Shown: positions 1 through 5,361 of the stretch, piece by piece
Layout: the number at the start of each line of letters is the position of its first letter
Position numbering within the stretch: the stretch's first letter is position 1
Source of the DNA: Coriobacteriia bacterium
GTDB taxonomy: Bacteria > Actinomycetota > Coriobacteriia > Coriobacteriales > UBA8131
Assembly (NCBI GenBank): GCA_009779015.1
Contig: WRFC01000057.1
Location: 1 to 5,823, forward strand
Direction: 5' to 3'
DNA: 5,823 bases
Notes under the pieces: model-generated
Databases searched by the model: none
Seen by the model: only the letters and a program-made list of their open reading frames with translations
What the model was told of the DNA's origin: nothing
Position numbers and translations under genes: made by a program

Positions 1-1598
1 GTGCCGCCGCCGCCCGCTGCGCTCACAGCGCCGCCGCCCTGCCCGGTCAACCCGGACTTGGCCATCTCATAGCTCTTACTGATGAAGCGTTCGGTCTCCT
101 GGGTCAGGCCCTTATCCCGAAAATCACTGTCTTGGCTCTCTAGCAAGGCCATCACGATGTTCAAGTAGAGCTTTCGTTTGATCTCGTCATAGACCTTGTC
201 GCAGAGCTCGTCGATCTCGAGGCCGAGGTTGGCGGCCACGAACTCGGCGCCTAAGAGCGAGGCCTCGACCGAGAATCTGTTGAAGTCGCCCTTGATGTGC
301 ATGATGTCGGTGGGCGTCAGCCCGCAGACCTGGACGATGCCCTCGGAGAGCAGGCGCGAGACATCGAGGTTGTAAACGTCGCGGCCCGGCATGCCGACCG
401 CTGCTTCGCGGAAGATCTTCGGGCCGCTTTCGAGGGCTGCGCAAAAGGCCTTCTCGTCGTCTGAATAGCGCGGGCTGCCTGAGATGTCTTTGACGAGGAT
501 GTAGTGTTCGTGCAGGTAGCGCGTGTGCCGGCGGCTCTGGACGAGCAGGCTGTTCAAGTTCGTGATGATCTGGGGGTATTTGACGGCGGCCACGCAGAGC
601 GGCACGACCCGGTACTTCTCCAAAAAAAGCTGGTTGTGACTGTAATGGATGGCGGTGTCGCCGCCCAGGCCAAAGGTCTTGACGTAAAAGCCGTTGACGA
701 AGGTGCGCCAGTTGCCGATGGCCACGCCGTTTACGGCCTGGACGGGGGAGCCGTCTTGGACGAGTGCGATATCGGTGGTCGTGCCGCCCATGTCGACGAC
801 CACTGTGTCGGTCCCGCCGGTCAGGTAGATGCTGCCGATGACGCTGGCTGCCGGCCCGCAGAGCAATGTCTCGACCGGCCGCGTGTCGGCCGAGCTTTCA
901 GACATCAGGCTGCCGTCGCTACGCACGATCACCAGGTTGGCCTCGATCTGACGCTTTTGCATGGCCGTCTTGATGGCCGCCAAGAACTCGCGGATGACGG
1001 GGATCAAGCGCGCGTTCAAGAGGGCGCTAGAGCCGCGTTGCAGGCAGTTCAGCTCTTTGAACAGCTCATGGGCACAGACCACGGGCGTGTCGAGTTTTTC
1101 TTTGATCAGCCGTTTGGCCTGGCGCTCTTGGATGCCGCTGTTCTTCATGCCGTTCAGCTCGATCACGCCGATACCGTCCAGCTCGCCCAGCTCGCCCTCG
1201 ATGCTGGCCGCGAAGGCGCCCCAGTCCACCGCGCGCTCGATCTGGCCAGAAAAGGTCGTGTAGCAATCGAGGATGAGCATGTCTTTGGCAGGCGGCAGGC
1301 CGTATTCCGGGCCATAAGCGTCGATGATCCCGCGGTCGCCGCCTAAAAAGACCAGCTTGGCGCTGCCGCCCTTATCTTCAACGCAGGCGTTCGTGGCCAA
1401 TGTCGTCGAGAGCGAGATGAGCTCGGCTTTTTGCAGGTATTCGGGGGGCAGGGCGTCCAGCGCCTCGAGGATGCCGACCGAGAGCTCTTCTTTGGTCGTC
1501 AAGGCCTTGGCCGTCGCCAGTATTACTTTGTTCTGGAAGTCGTAGATTACGGCATCGGTATACGTGCCGCCCGTGTCAATCCCAATCGCAATTCTCAT
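1..1598 (-). CDS. Hydantoinase/oxoprolinase family protein, N-terminal 532 residues (C-terminus off left edge)
   Basis: The frame is open from an ATG at 1596-1598 to the left edge with no stop. The N-terminus MRIAIGIDTGGTYTDAV is the phosphate-binding signature of the hydantoinase/oxoprolinase (HyuA) N-terminal domain (ASKHA ATPase fold). A second nucleotide-binding motif, VVVDMGGTTTDIAL, lies near residues 266-279 and marks the start of the Hydantoinase_A domain. HAQ-like features include NACVEDKG near residue 70 and ADTRPVETLLCGPAAS near residue 240. Known members are cytoplasmic ATP-dependent enzymes that open cyclic amides such as hydantoins or 5-oxoproline. The substrate here cannot be read from sequence. 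The visible part ends in a Gly/Ala-rich stretch; family members are about 500-700 residues, so little to about a quarter may be missing. A GGTGGTG at 1602-1608 is a plausible ribosome binding site, and a promoter lies at 1670-1699. This is host chromosome, not phage. The family call is firm; the specific reaction is not. Confidence 0.9.
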   Translation of the reverse strand, partial: MRIAIGIDTGGTYTDAVIYDFQNKVILATAKALTTKEELSVGILEALDALPPEYLQKAELISLSTTLATNACVEDKGGSAKLVFLGGDRGIIDAYGPEYGLPPAKDMLILDCYTTFSGQIERAVDWGAFAASIEGELGELDGIGVIELNGMKNSGIQERQAKRLIKEKLDTPVVCAHELFKELNCLQRGSSALLNARLIPVIREFLAAIKTAMQKRQIEANLVIVRSDGSLMSESSADTRPVETLLCGPAASVIGSIYLTGGTDTVVVDMGGTTTDIALVQDGSPVQAVNGVAIGNWRTFVNGFYVKTFGLGGDTAIHYSHNQLFLEKYRVVPLCVAAVKYPQIITNLNSLLVQSRRHTRYLHEHYILVKDISGSPRYSDDEKAFCAALESGPKIFREAAVGMPGRDVYNLDVSRLLSEGIVQVCGLTPTDIMHIKGDFNRFSVEASLLGAEFVAANLGLEIDELCDKVYDEIKRKLYLNIVMALLESQDSDFRDKGLTQETERFISKSYEMAKSGLTGQGGGAVSAAGGGG

Positions 1599-1669
1599 AA
1601 ACACCACCATGCATAGGTAGAAGAGCCGATGAGTGAAAACTTTTCAACTAGAAACATAAACGATTTGGA

Positions 1670-1699
1670 AGTATAGACGATCTCAAGAAGCATTGACAA
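1670..1699 (-). promoter_or_regulatory. Sigma-70-like promoter for the hydantoinase-family gene
   Basis: On the minus strand, TTGTCA (1694-1699) is followed after 18 nt by TATACT (1670-1675). The -35 matches five of six consensus bases and the -10 matches five of six. The -10 is about 70 nt upstream of the ATG at 1598. It sits between the tmRNA-like 3' end and the gene, so it would drive the host gene independently of the prophage. It is inferred from sequence only. Confidence 0.5.
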
Positions 1700-1735
1700 G
1701 CCAGCACAGCGACAATCGGCAGACGACTTGATAGC

Positions 1736-1760
1736 TGGTGGAGGCGCGGAGGATCGAACA
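1736..1760 (-). other. tmRNA (ssrA) 3'-end fragment; probable prophage attachment site
   Basis: Reading the minus strand, GTTCGATCC (1751-1759, a T-loop) is followed by TCCG, then CGCCTCC and ACCA ending at 1736. This is the arrangement of the T-arm 3' strand, acceptor 3' strand and CCA of a tRNA-like end. CGCCTCC can pair fully (one G-U) with GGGGGCG, a common tmRNA 5' end, so tmRNA fits better than a tRNA. The upstream 5' half of any T-stem or tRNA body is missing; the sequence above 1760 is integrase code. The 3' end of ssrA is a well-known integration target, so this is probably the displaced or duplicated att core marking the prophage-host boundary. tRNA-Ser with a similar end is the alternative. 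Confidence 0.6.
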
Positions 1761-2030
1761 TTTTAAATACGCCGGCCTCGAGGTCGACGCCCTGCCAGTC
1801 CAGGCCGAGTATCTCGCCCTTGCGCAGGCCGAAGCAGAGGCCCAGCACCAGCAGGTGCCCGGCCTCGTCGTCGCCGTCGGCGCGGGCGGCCTCGATCAGG
1901 CGCCGGTGGTCCTCCAAGGCCTTGTCTGCCCTGGCCTTGGACTCCATGCGGACACGTTCCAGGCCGGGGGCGGTGTCCAGGAAGGGGAGCATGAAGAGGC
2001 GATGAGGTTTTGTCATTGGTTTCCTCCTGA

Positions 2031-2057
2031 AAAAGCAAAAGCCGCAAAAAAGCGGCT
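2031..2057 (-). terminator. Intrinsic terminator-like hairpin upstream of the integrase fragment
   Basis: On the minus strand, AGCCGC (2052-2057), a loop of six T, and GCGGCT (2040-2045) form a 6-bp GC-rich stem followed by TTT-G-C-TTTTT. It lies about 100 nt past the Abi stop and would end the capsid-Abi transcript. The T-rich tail runs directly into the integrase fragment's AGGAGG (2023-2028), so it may also act as an attenuator or a 5'-end stabiliser for that frame. Confidence 0.7.
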
Positions 2058-2101
2058 CTCGCAACCGTCGCCCTTGGGCAAACGGCAAGTCCCCCATAGT
2101 G

Positions 2102-2126
2102 TAGCGGCCTGGCCGTCAAAACTCAA
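2102..2126 (-). repeat. Imperfect 25-bp direct repeat, copy downstream of Abi
   Basis: Plus-strand TAGCGGCCTGGCCG, four variable bases, then AACTCAA. It matches the copy at 3162-3186 at 20 of 25 positions in the same orientation, including blocks of 9 and 7 identical bases. The two copies flank the Abi gene and are offset by 1060 bp. Confidence 0.5.
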
Positions 2127-2147
2127 TATGCTGGACGCTCATATTGA
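2123..2147. repeat. 8-bp perfect inverted repeat downstream of the Abi gene
   Basis: TCAATATG (2123-2130) and CATATTGA (2140-2147) are perfect inverse complements separated by 9 nt, and begin 6 nt past the Abi stop codon. The stem is AT-rich, and on the minus strand TTTT follows within a few bases. It could be a weak terminator, a 3'-end stabiliser or a protein-binding dyad. Confidence 0.5.
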
Positions 2148-2152
2148 TAACG

Positions 2153-3073
2153 TCAATTCTCAAATGGTGCAAGATCATCAATCGATCGCGCACCCATTTG
2201 TTTAAGCAGCTGCGGCCTGGTTATGGATTTAATATCGTGAGAGCATGAAATTATCTCGGCGATAATGTCTTTTCTGAGCGCAATGTCTTTACTGGCTGGC
2301 AGGATCAAGCTGAGGTCAGTTACTGCATTTGTAAACGTAATATTACTTCTCGGCGAGACTCGTGCGCAGTAGAGCCTTTCATCGTGAGCACATATATTCC
2401 TGATATCTTTGATATGGGCAAATGTCCTTGCCAGCTCTGTAGGTTTGATTTTTTTGCTGGTTTGGGCCTCCATTTGATGATGCCTTGTAAACTCATTCGC
2501 GATAGCCCATCGGATCGCTTCTGTTTGAAACTCGAAAAACTTGACGGCCTGGCCTATGGTCAGGTAATTCGTTAAGACCCAGATCGGGACTTGGCCATAT
2601 TTATCCATGTAGTGCTTGATATAGGGTTTGGGGCGATGCGTTGGTGCATCAGGTGTTTGGCCAAGGATCTTCTTAATATCCCCGATAAATATCTGGACTA
2701 GCCCTGGATAGCCGCCATCGACCCTATACGAGCCAGGTTTCAAGTAATCACTATGGTCGGACTTATGGGCCTCTGCAAATTTATAAGCAGTTATGGTCTT
2801 TAAAGCCGACTCGGCAATGGCGATATACTTAAAAAGGATCATTCGCAGAGACCTATCGAACGTGAAGAGCCTATAAATCTCATTGAAAGTGACGCCGTGT
2901 TTATAAGACTCTTGGCCGTCTTTTGAATGATGGAGGAAAAGGCCCTTATACCCGTTAACGATTGAGTAATAACCTTCTCTGCGCAAGATACCAGCGGTTT
3001 CTTCATCGGTTATGACGCCACGGCTGTTAAGTATCTCGATCTGTTCGTTTATTGTTTTGAATGGCTTGTTCAT
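2153..3073 (-). CDS. Abi family protein (Abi_2; AbiD/AbiF type, HEPN-like)
   Basis: This 306-residue protein carries the Abi_2 hallmarks in order. LRREGYYSIVNGY (30-42) is the N-terminal conserved helix. FDRSLRMILFKYIAIAESAL (72-91) is the core helix pair. PIWVLTNYLTIGQAVKFF (163-180) is the conserved PxW segment. RNICAHDERLY (225-235) contains the R-x4-H signature of HEPN RNases (R225, H230). Family members (lactococcal AbiD, AbiF) are cytoplasmic and abort phage infection; HEPN relatives usually cleave RNA, which is inferred here. Length is normal (about 300) and all landmarks are intact. The ATG at 3071-3073 overlaps the capsid stop as ATGA, implying translational coupling; a weak GGGGG Shine-Dalgarno lies at 3078-3082. 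The gene is visibly richer in AT than the capsid and scaffold genes, consistent with separate acquisition as a prophage moron. It may have its own promoter (see 3191-3216). Confidence 0.92.
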   Translation of the reverse strand: MNKPFKTINEQIEILNSRGVITDEETAGILRREGYYSIVNGYKGLFLHHSKDGQESYKHGVTFNEIYRLFTFDRSLRMILFKYIAIAESALKTITAYKFAEAHKSDHSDYLKPGSYRVDGGYPGLVQIFIGDIKKILGQTPDAPTHRPKPYIKHYMDKYGQVPIWVLTNYLTIGQAVKFFEFQTEAIRWAIANEFTRHHQMEAQTSKKIKPTELARTFAHIKDIRNICAHDERLYCARVSPRSNITFTNAVTDLSLILPASKDIALRKDIIAEIISCSHDIKSITRPQLLKQMGARSIDDLAPFEN

Positions 3074-3993
3074 TTTACCCCCAATACGCTCAGAGACCGC
3101 CGCAGCGGTCCCTGGTAGCTGGCACGGACAAGCCGTAACAGCTTTTTCACATTTATGATAATAGCAGCCTGGCCGCAGGAACTCAACATCTTTATAGGAG
3201 ATGTAAAGTAATTACACCTGGATAGCCCGATATTGCGCTGGACCCCCCAGCGGTATGCGCTCCAGTCGCCGACAACTGCCAAGAGGTCGGTCGGGGCCGC
3301 TACCTCAACACCGCCGGACACGGTGTCCGATACCGAGCTGCGGATATTCTCGAAACTGGAGATGTCGATCCCTAAGCCGAGGTCTGGGTACTTCTTGTGT
3401 CCGTCGGCGTAGCGGGCCGTGGATATCCTCCAGGCATAAGCCATATCAAAGGCCATGCCGTTGGGGCGGAAGTGGTCCATGATCACCAGCCCGGCCGCGC
3501 TCTCCACGTCGATGTCCGGGGCGTCCCCGGCATAGACGATATTAGTGGCGTCCTTGATCAGGTAATGGTCGCCGATCACTGTGGATTGCAGCCCGGTCAG
3601 GGGGTTGATGCCGTGGTAGCTGCCAAGGTCGAGAGCGCGGCCAAGCGCCTCGGATGCGCCCAGTCCCAGCTCTTGGAGCACCCCGAGCTGTAAGTCCTCG
3701 TCCGCCCATTTGACCTCATCGGAGAAGCGCATGGTCACCTGTGTCTTATAAGGCCGGACCGTCCGTTTGCCGAAGGCGAACTCGGCGCCGGACTTCTGCT
3801 GCGACTCGCCGACGAACTCGGCGCGGGGGCGCAGGTCGAACGTCATGACGTCGTACTCGCCGAACTTCTGCGGCTCGGCCTGCGCCAGGGTCGCGATAGT
3901 GGAGCTGCCCTGCGCCTTCTTGAATATCTCGTTGGAGACCTCGCGCGGGAGCGTGATGTCCTTTGTGTTGAGTAAGGTTCCGCTAGATGGCAT
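3070..3993 (-). CDS. Phage major capsid protein (HK97 fold) with truncated, replaced C-terminus
   Basis: The frame has 307 residues. Residues 1-257 look like a Phage_capsid (HK97 gp5-like) protein without a long delta domain. There is an N-arm (LPREVSNEIFKKAQGSSTIA, 15-34), an E-loop/P-domain region with EFVGESQQKSGAEFAFGKRTV (59-79), a spine helix SDEVKWADEDLQ (91-102), and the conserved VVGDWSAYRWGVQRNIGL (240-257). Homologues then continue about 40 more residues, usually with a YGDPDG-type loop and an ALRAEVVYGW-type strand closing the A/P domain. Here residues 258-307 (3070-3222) bear no resemblance to that, and no other frame restores it. The gene is therefore probably a recombinant truncation and unlikely to assemble normally. 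The start at 3993 is chosen for AAAGGA at 4001-4006, 7 nt upstream. The gene follows the scaffold gene by 12 nt and its TGA overlaps the Abi ATG. Capsid identity is firm; loss of function is inferred. Confidence 0.88.
   Translation of the reverse strand: MPSSGTLLNTKDITLPREVSNEIFKKAQGSSTIATLAQAEPQKFGEYDVMTFDLRPRAEFVGESQQKSGAEFAFGKRTVRPYKTQVTMRFSDEVKWADEDLQLGVLQELGLGASEALGRALDLGSYHGINPLTGLQSTVIGDHYLIKDATNIVYAGDAPDIDVESAAGLVIMDHFRPNGMAFDMAYAWRISTARYADGHKKYPDLGLGIDISSFENIRSSVSDTVSGGVEVAAPTDLLAVVGDWSAYRWGVQRNIGLSRCNYFTSPIKMLSSCGQAAIIINVKKLLRLVRASYQGPLRRSLSVLGVK
3162..3186 (-). repeat. Imperfect 25-bp direct repeat, copy upstream of Abi
   Basis: Plus-strand TAGCAGCCTGGCCG, four variable bases, then AACTCAA; partner of 2102-2126. 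It lies inside the unrelated C-terminal tail of the capsid frame. In an alternative minus-strand frame this copy reads VEFLRPG and the other reads IEF-stop-RPG, so both may derive from one short coding segment. Confidence 0.5.
3191..3216 (-). promoter_or_regulatory. Possible Abi promoter -10 with TGTAA-N5-TTACA dyad
   Basis: On the minus strand, TGTAA-TTACT-TTACA (3202-3216) is a 15-nt dyad of operator type, followed by CTCC and TATAAAG (-10-like TATAAA at 3191-3196). No convincing -35 is seen. It lies within the replaced tail of the capsid frame, about 120 nt before the Abi start, where an acquired defence gene would be expected to carry its own regulated promoter. Confidence 0.3.
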
Positions 3994-4005
3994 TTGTCAT
4001 TCCTT

Positions 4006-4497
4006 TCAATTGTTGCCGAAGACCAGCCTGGCCAGGCTCTCGTCGCCGAAGGCGTTGCCTGCCGCATTGCCGGCGCCCTGCTTCTTGATCACGGGCGCGG
4101 CGGGCGGCGCATAGGCCTTGGCTATCTCTTCGGCATGGTCTTTGATCTCTTGTTCTGTCGTGCCCTTGAGCAGCCCGGCGGGGACGCCGGTCTCAGCCGA
4201 GACGGCTTGCTTCCAGGCCTCGGCCTGGGCGGCGGCCTTAAGGCCCGCCAGCTCCTTCTCGGCCTTGTCAGCACGCGTGTTGGCCTTATCCAGGTCGGTC
4301 TGGCCGGCGGCCTGTTGCTCGTCGTACTTCTCGGCCTTTTCTTTGATCGCCTGGTAGTCGGCATAGGGCGCCTGCGCCTCCCTGCGGATGCGCGCCGCTA
4401 CCTGCTCGTACTGCTCTTGTGTCACGATAGGGCTGAAACCGTCTTTGTTGCCCTCCGGCCCCGGAGTCTGCTCCCCCGTTTTGGGTTCGTCGGCCAT
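4006..4497 (-). CDS. Phage capsid scaffolding protein (DUF4355-like)
   Basis: This 163-residue protein is acidic and rich in Ala, Glu, Lys and Gln. Its order is typical of siphophage scaffolds. A disordered charged N-terminus is followed by FSPIVTQEQYEQVAARIRRE (21-40), YADYQAIKEKAEKYDE (45-60), a predicted coiled coil (about 62-95), a WKQAVSAETGVPAGLLKGTTEQEIKDHAEEIAK helical segment (95-127), and a flexible Pro/Gly/Asn-rich linker ending in a short helix (SLARLVFGNN) that in such proteins touches the capsid. Scaffolds guide procapsid assembly and leave before DNA packaging. AGGAG at 4504-4508 supports the ATG at 4497. The position, 12 nt before the capsid gene, is diagnostic. Scaffold genes diverge fast, so the assignment rests on composition, the ETGVPAxLLxG pattern and context. 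The protein appears intact. Confidence 0.85.
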   Translation of the reverse strand: MADEPKTGEQTPGPEGNKDGFSPIVTQEQYEQVAARIRREAQAPYADYQAIKEKAEKYDEQQAAGQTDLDKANTRADKAEKELAGLKAAAQAEAWKQAVSAETGVPAGLLKGTTEQEIKDHAEEIAKAYAPPAAPVIKKQGAGNAAGNAFGDESLARLVFGNN

Positions 4498-4512
4498 TGC
4501 TGGCTCCTTTCC

Positions 4513-4573
4513 CGCCTAATGGCGTGTGTCTGCCTTTCCCGCCATATGGCGTTTGCTATACCGCTATATGGCG
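4513..4573 (-). repeat. Three palindromic repeats in the scaffold leader (operator-like)
   Basis: Three 12-bp near-palindromes lie at 4513-4524 (CGCCTAATGGCG), 4540-4551 (CGCCATATGGCG, perfect) and 4562-4573 (CGCTATATGGCG), spaced 27 and 22 bp apart. On the minus strand the two nearest the gene extend to CGCCAT-N2-GGCGGGAAAGG, 17 of 19 identical. The last one runs into the scaffold Shine-Dalgarno. A preceding GCAGAC or GCAAAC is shared as well. They could be sites for a DNA-binding regulator or short RNA hairpins controlling translation of scaffold and capsid. Confidence 0.7.
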
Positions 4574-4599
4574 TCTGCTGTAACCCGCGCCGGTTTAAT

Positions 4600-4616
4600 G
4601 CCCTGCGCGTCAGGGC
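4600..4616. repeat. 6-bp perfect inverted repeat after the terminator
   Basis: GCCCTG (4600-4605), five-base loop CGCGT, CAGGGC (4611-4616). It directly follows the terminator T-tract in the direction of transcription, without its own T-tract. Together with the three palindromes it makes the 4498-4675 intergenic stretch unusually dense in dyads. Confidence 0.5.
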
Positions 4617-4619
4617 AAC

Positions 4620-4642
4620 AAAAAAGCCGCCCGGTGGGCGGC
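4620..4642 (-). terminator. Rho-independent terminator downstream of the DUF2513 gene
   Basis: On the minus strand, GCCGCCC (4636-4642), a 3-nt loop ACC, GGGCGGC (4626-4632), then six T. This is a textbook intrinsic terminator, about 33 nt after the DUF2513 stop. It would stop read-through from upstream genes into scaffold and capsid unless antitermination acts or a promoter lies at 4498-4600. Confidence 0.9.
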
Positions 4643-4675
4643 TGAGATGCCTTAATCAACTTGCTTGGACAATTA

Positions 4676-5053
4676 TCAGATGCCGGGCATATGGGCTTTG
4701 ATCGTGCTCACTATCAATACCTCGGCGACCTGCTTTATGACCTCAAAGGACGCCGACCCGACCGACTTGGCTACCGCGTCCTTCACCTTGTCCCAAACCT
4801 TCTTGTCGGCAATGGCGTATAAAAAATCCTGCCCGTCCCATGTGAGGCCGTCGACCCTCGCCTTTCGCAGCTCCCCGATGTCGTCTTCGGCCAATACCCC
4901 TTCTATCATGCCTTTGTCGTACAGGAGCCTGAGATGGTAGTAGACGGATTCCTGCGTATGGCCGCTAAGCTCAAAGTCTCTCAAGGATAGAGGCCCATCA
5001 GCGTCTTCAATTGCCTTCAGCATATCCCTCACTAAATCCATGTCACGTTTCAT
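4676..5053 (-). CDS. DUF2513 domain-containing protein
   Basis: The protein has 125 residues and begins MKRDMDLVRDMLKAIEDADGP, the characteristic start of DUF2513 proteins, which are small and frequent on Firmicute phages and mobile elements. A winged-helix-like N-terminal half follows: LRDFELSGHTQESVYYHLRLLYDKGMIEGV (24-53), then LTWDGQDFLYAI (70-81) as the wing/strand. The C-terminal half is helical (WDKVKDAVAKSVGSASFEVIKQVAEVLI). No biochemical role is established; sequence-specific nucleic acid binding is a reasonable inference from the fold. AGGAGG at 5061-5066, 8 nt upstream, fixes the start. The gene is bracketed by a hairpin just before its ribosome binding site (5072-5091) and a strong terminator behind it (4620-4642), the bracketing expected of a phage moron. 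Length matches the family and it looks intact. Confidence 0.85.
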   Translation of the reverse strand: MKRDMDLVRDMLKAIEDADGPLSLRDFELSGHTQESVYYHLRLLYDKGMIEGVLAEDDIGELRKARVDGLTWDGQDFLYAIADKKVWDKVKDAVAKSVGSASFEVIKQVAEVLIVSTIKAHMPGI

Positions 5054-5071
5054 AGCCTGGCCTCCTAAAAG

Positions 5072-5091
5072 AAAATCCGCCCGGAGGCGGC
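5072..5091 (-). terminator. Terminator-like hairpin abutting the DUF2513 ribosome binding site
   Basis: On the minus strand, CCGCC (5086-5090), a 4-nt loop TCCG, GGCGG (5077-5081), then ATTTTCTTTT leading straight into AGGAGG (5061-5066). Only a few bases separate stem and Shine-Dalgarno, so no promoter fits between them. It may be an intrinsic terminator of the upstream pair of genes, an attenuator, or a processing or stability element for the downstream message. Confidence 0.55.
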
Positions 5092-5098
5092 ATCACGT

Positions 5099-5353
5099 TT
5101 AATCTCGAGCTAAAAAATACTCTGGGTGTTTTTGCTTCGCCTCTTCGAGTGTCATGGGATCGTATGGGTCAATCTCCGGGATAGGCAACGGATCGACGAC
5201 TTCAAAGATGTGCTGATTATTTGGGTAGTAGTATGATTCGCCAGATTCATCAATCACAGCAATCATTGGGCCACATAAAGCATCGGCATCATATACCCGG
5301 CCTTGTATCAAATTCCTGCCTATGTCCGTGTAACCAATAAATCTGACTTTCAT
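5099..5353 (-). CDS. Small hypothetical phage protein, possibly SH3-like
   Basis: The protein has 84 residues. I do not recognise the family with certainty. The first 50 residues (MKVRFIGYTDI, QGRVYDADAL, IAVIDESGESYYYP, IFEVVD) alternate short beta strands in the way of small SH3-like barrel proteins common in Firmicute phages. The C-terminal 30 residues are acidic and proline-rich (PLPIPEIDPYDPMTLEEAKQ) and probably extended. No signal peptide, membrane segment or catalytic motif is seen. The ATG at 5351-5353 follows GAGGT, five bases upstream, and starts 8 nt after the stop of the upstream gene, so the two are co-transcribed. The region is AT-richer than the scaffold and capsid genes. The coding call is good; the function is unknown. 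Confidence 0.75.
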   Translation of the reverse strand: MKVRFIGYTDIGRNLIQGRVYDADALCGPMIAVIDESGESYYYPNNQHIFEVVDPLPIPEIDPYDPMTLEEAKQKHPEYFLARD

Positions 5354-5361
5354 CTCTAACC

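Larger units (their letters stand above)
1648..2016 (-). pseudogene. Truncated tyrosine integrase fused to host junction sequence
   Basis: The ATG at 2014-2016 has a perfect AGGAGG at 2023-2028, so this 122-codon frame could still be translated. Residues about 36-83 match the opening of the tyrosine recombinase catalytic domain: EDHRRLIEAAR, then LLVLGLCFGLRKGEILGL with the first catalytic arginine at R65, then DWQGVDLEAG. An intact integrase is about 350-400 residues. Here the N-terminal DNA-binding and core-binding domains are absent. Everything after the first arginine is also gone, including the K, HxxR, H/W and tyrosine nucleophile. From about residue 86 the frame reads through the tmRNA-like 3' end and into chromosomal sequence, giving a meaningless tail to TAG at 1648. 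It cannot catalyse recombination. It lies next to the att-like sequence, as integrases do, which supports the prophage-end reading. Confidence 0.75.

Noticed and set aside
504..1346. Long plus-strand open frame of 280 codons
   Set aside because: It is antisense to the hydantoinase-family gene, whose domains are clear. High GC with few stops explains the shadow frame; there is no ribosome binding site or recognisable domain.
1693..1698. Plus-strand TTGACA as a -35 of a rightward promoter
   Set aside because: No -10-like hexamer lies 16-18 bp downstream and no plus-strand gene follows.
1736..1810. Complete tRNA or tmRNA gene on the minus strand
   Set aside because: Only the 3' 25 nt fit. Upstream sequence is integrase code and cannot form the T-stem 5' strand or an anticodon arm.
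1738..2205. Plus-strand and alternate minus-strand frames across the integrase remnant
   Set aside because: They cross the terminator hairpin and att-like sequence. Only the frame starting at 2016 has AGGAGG and integrase motifs.
3070..3230. A simple frameshift that would restore the normal capsid C-terminus
   Set aside because: None of the three minus-strand frames downstream of residue 257 shows the expected YGDPDG-like loop or ALRAE-like strand, so replacement fits better than a single indel.
4513..4573. CRISPR array
   Set aside because: The repeats are only 12 bp and imperfect, there are three of them, the spacing is uneven and no cas genes are present.
3994..4701. Plus-strand open frame of 235 codons over the scaffold and intergenic region
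   Set aside because: It runs antisense through the scaffold gene, the palindromes and the terminator, and has a Leu/Gly/Arg composition typical of a GC-rich shadow.
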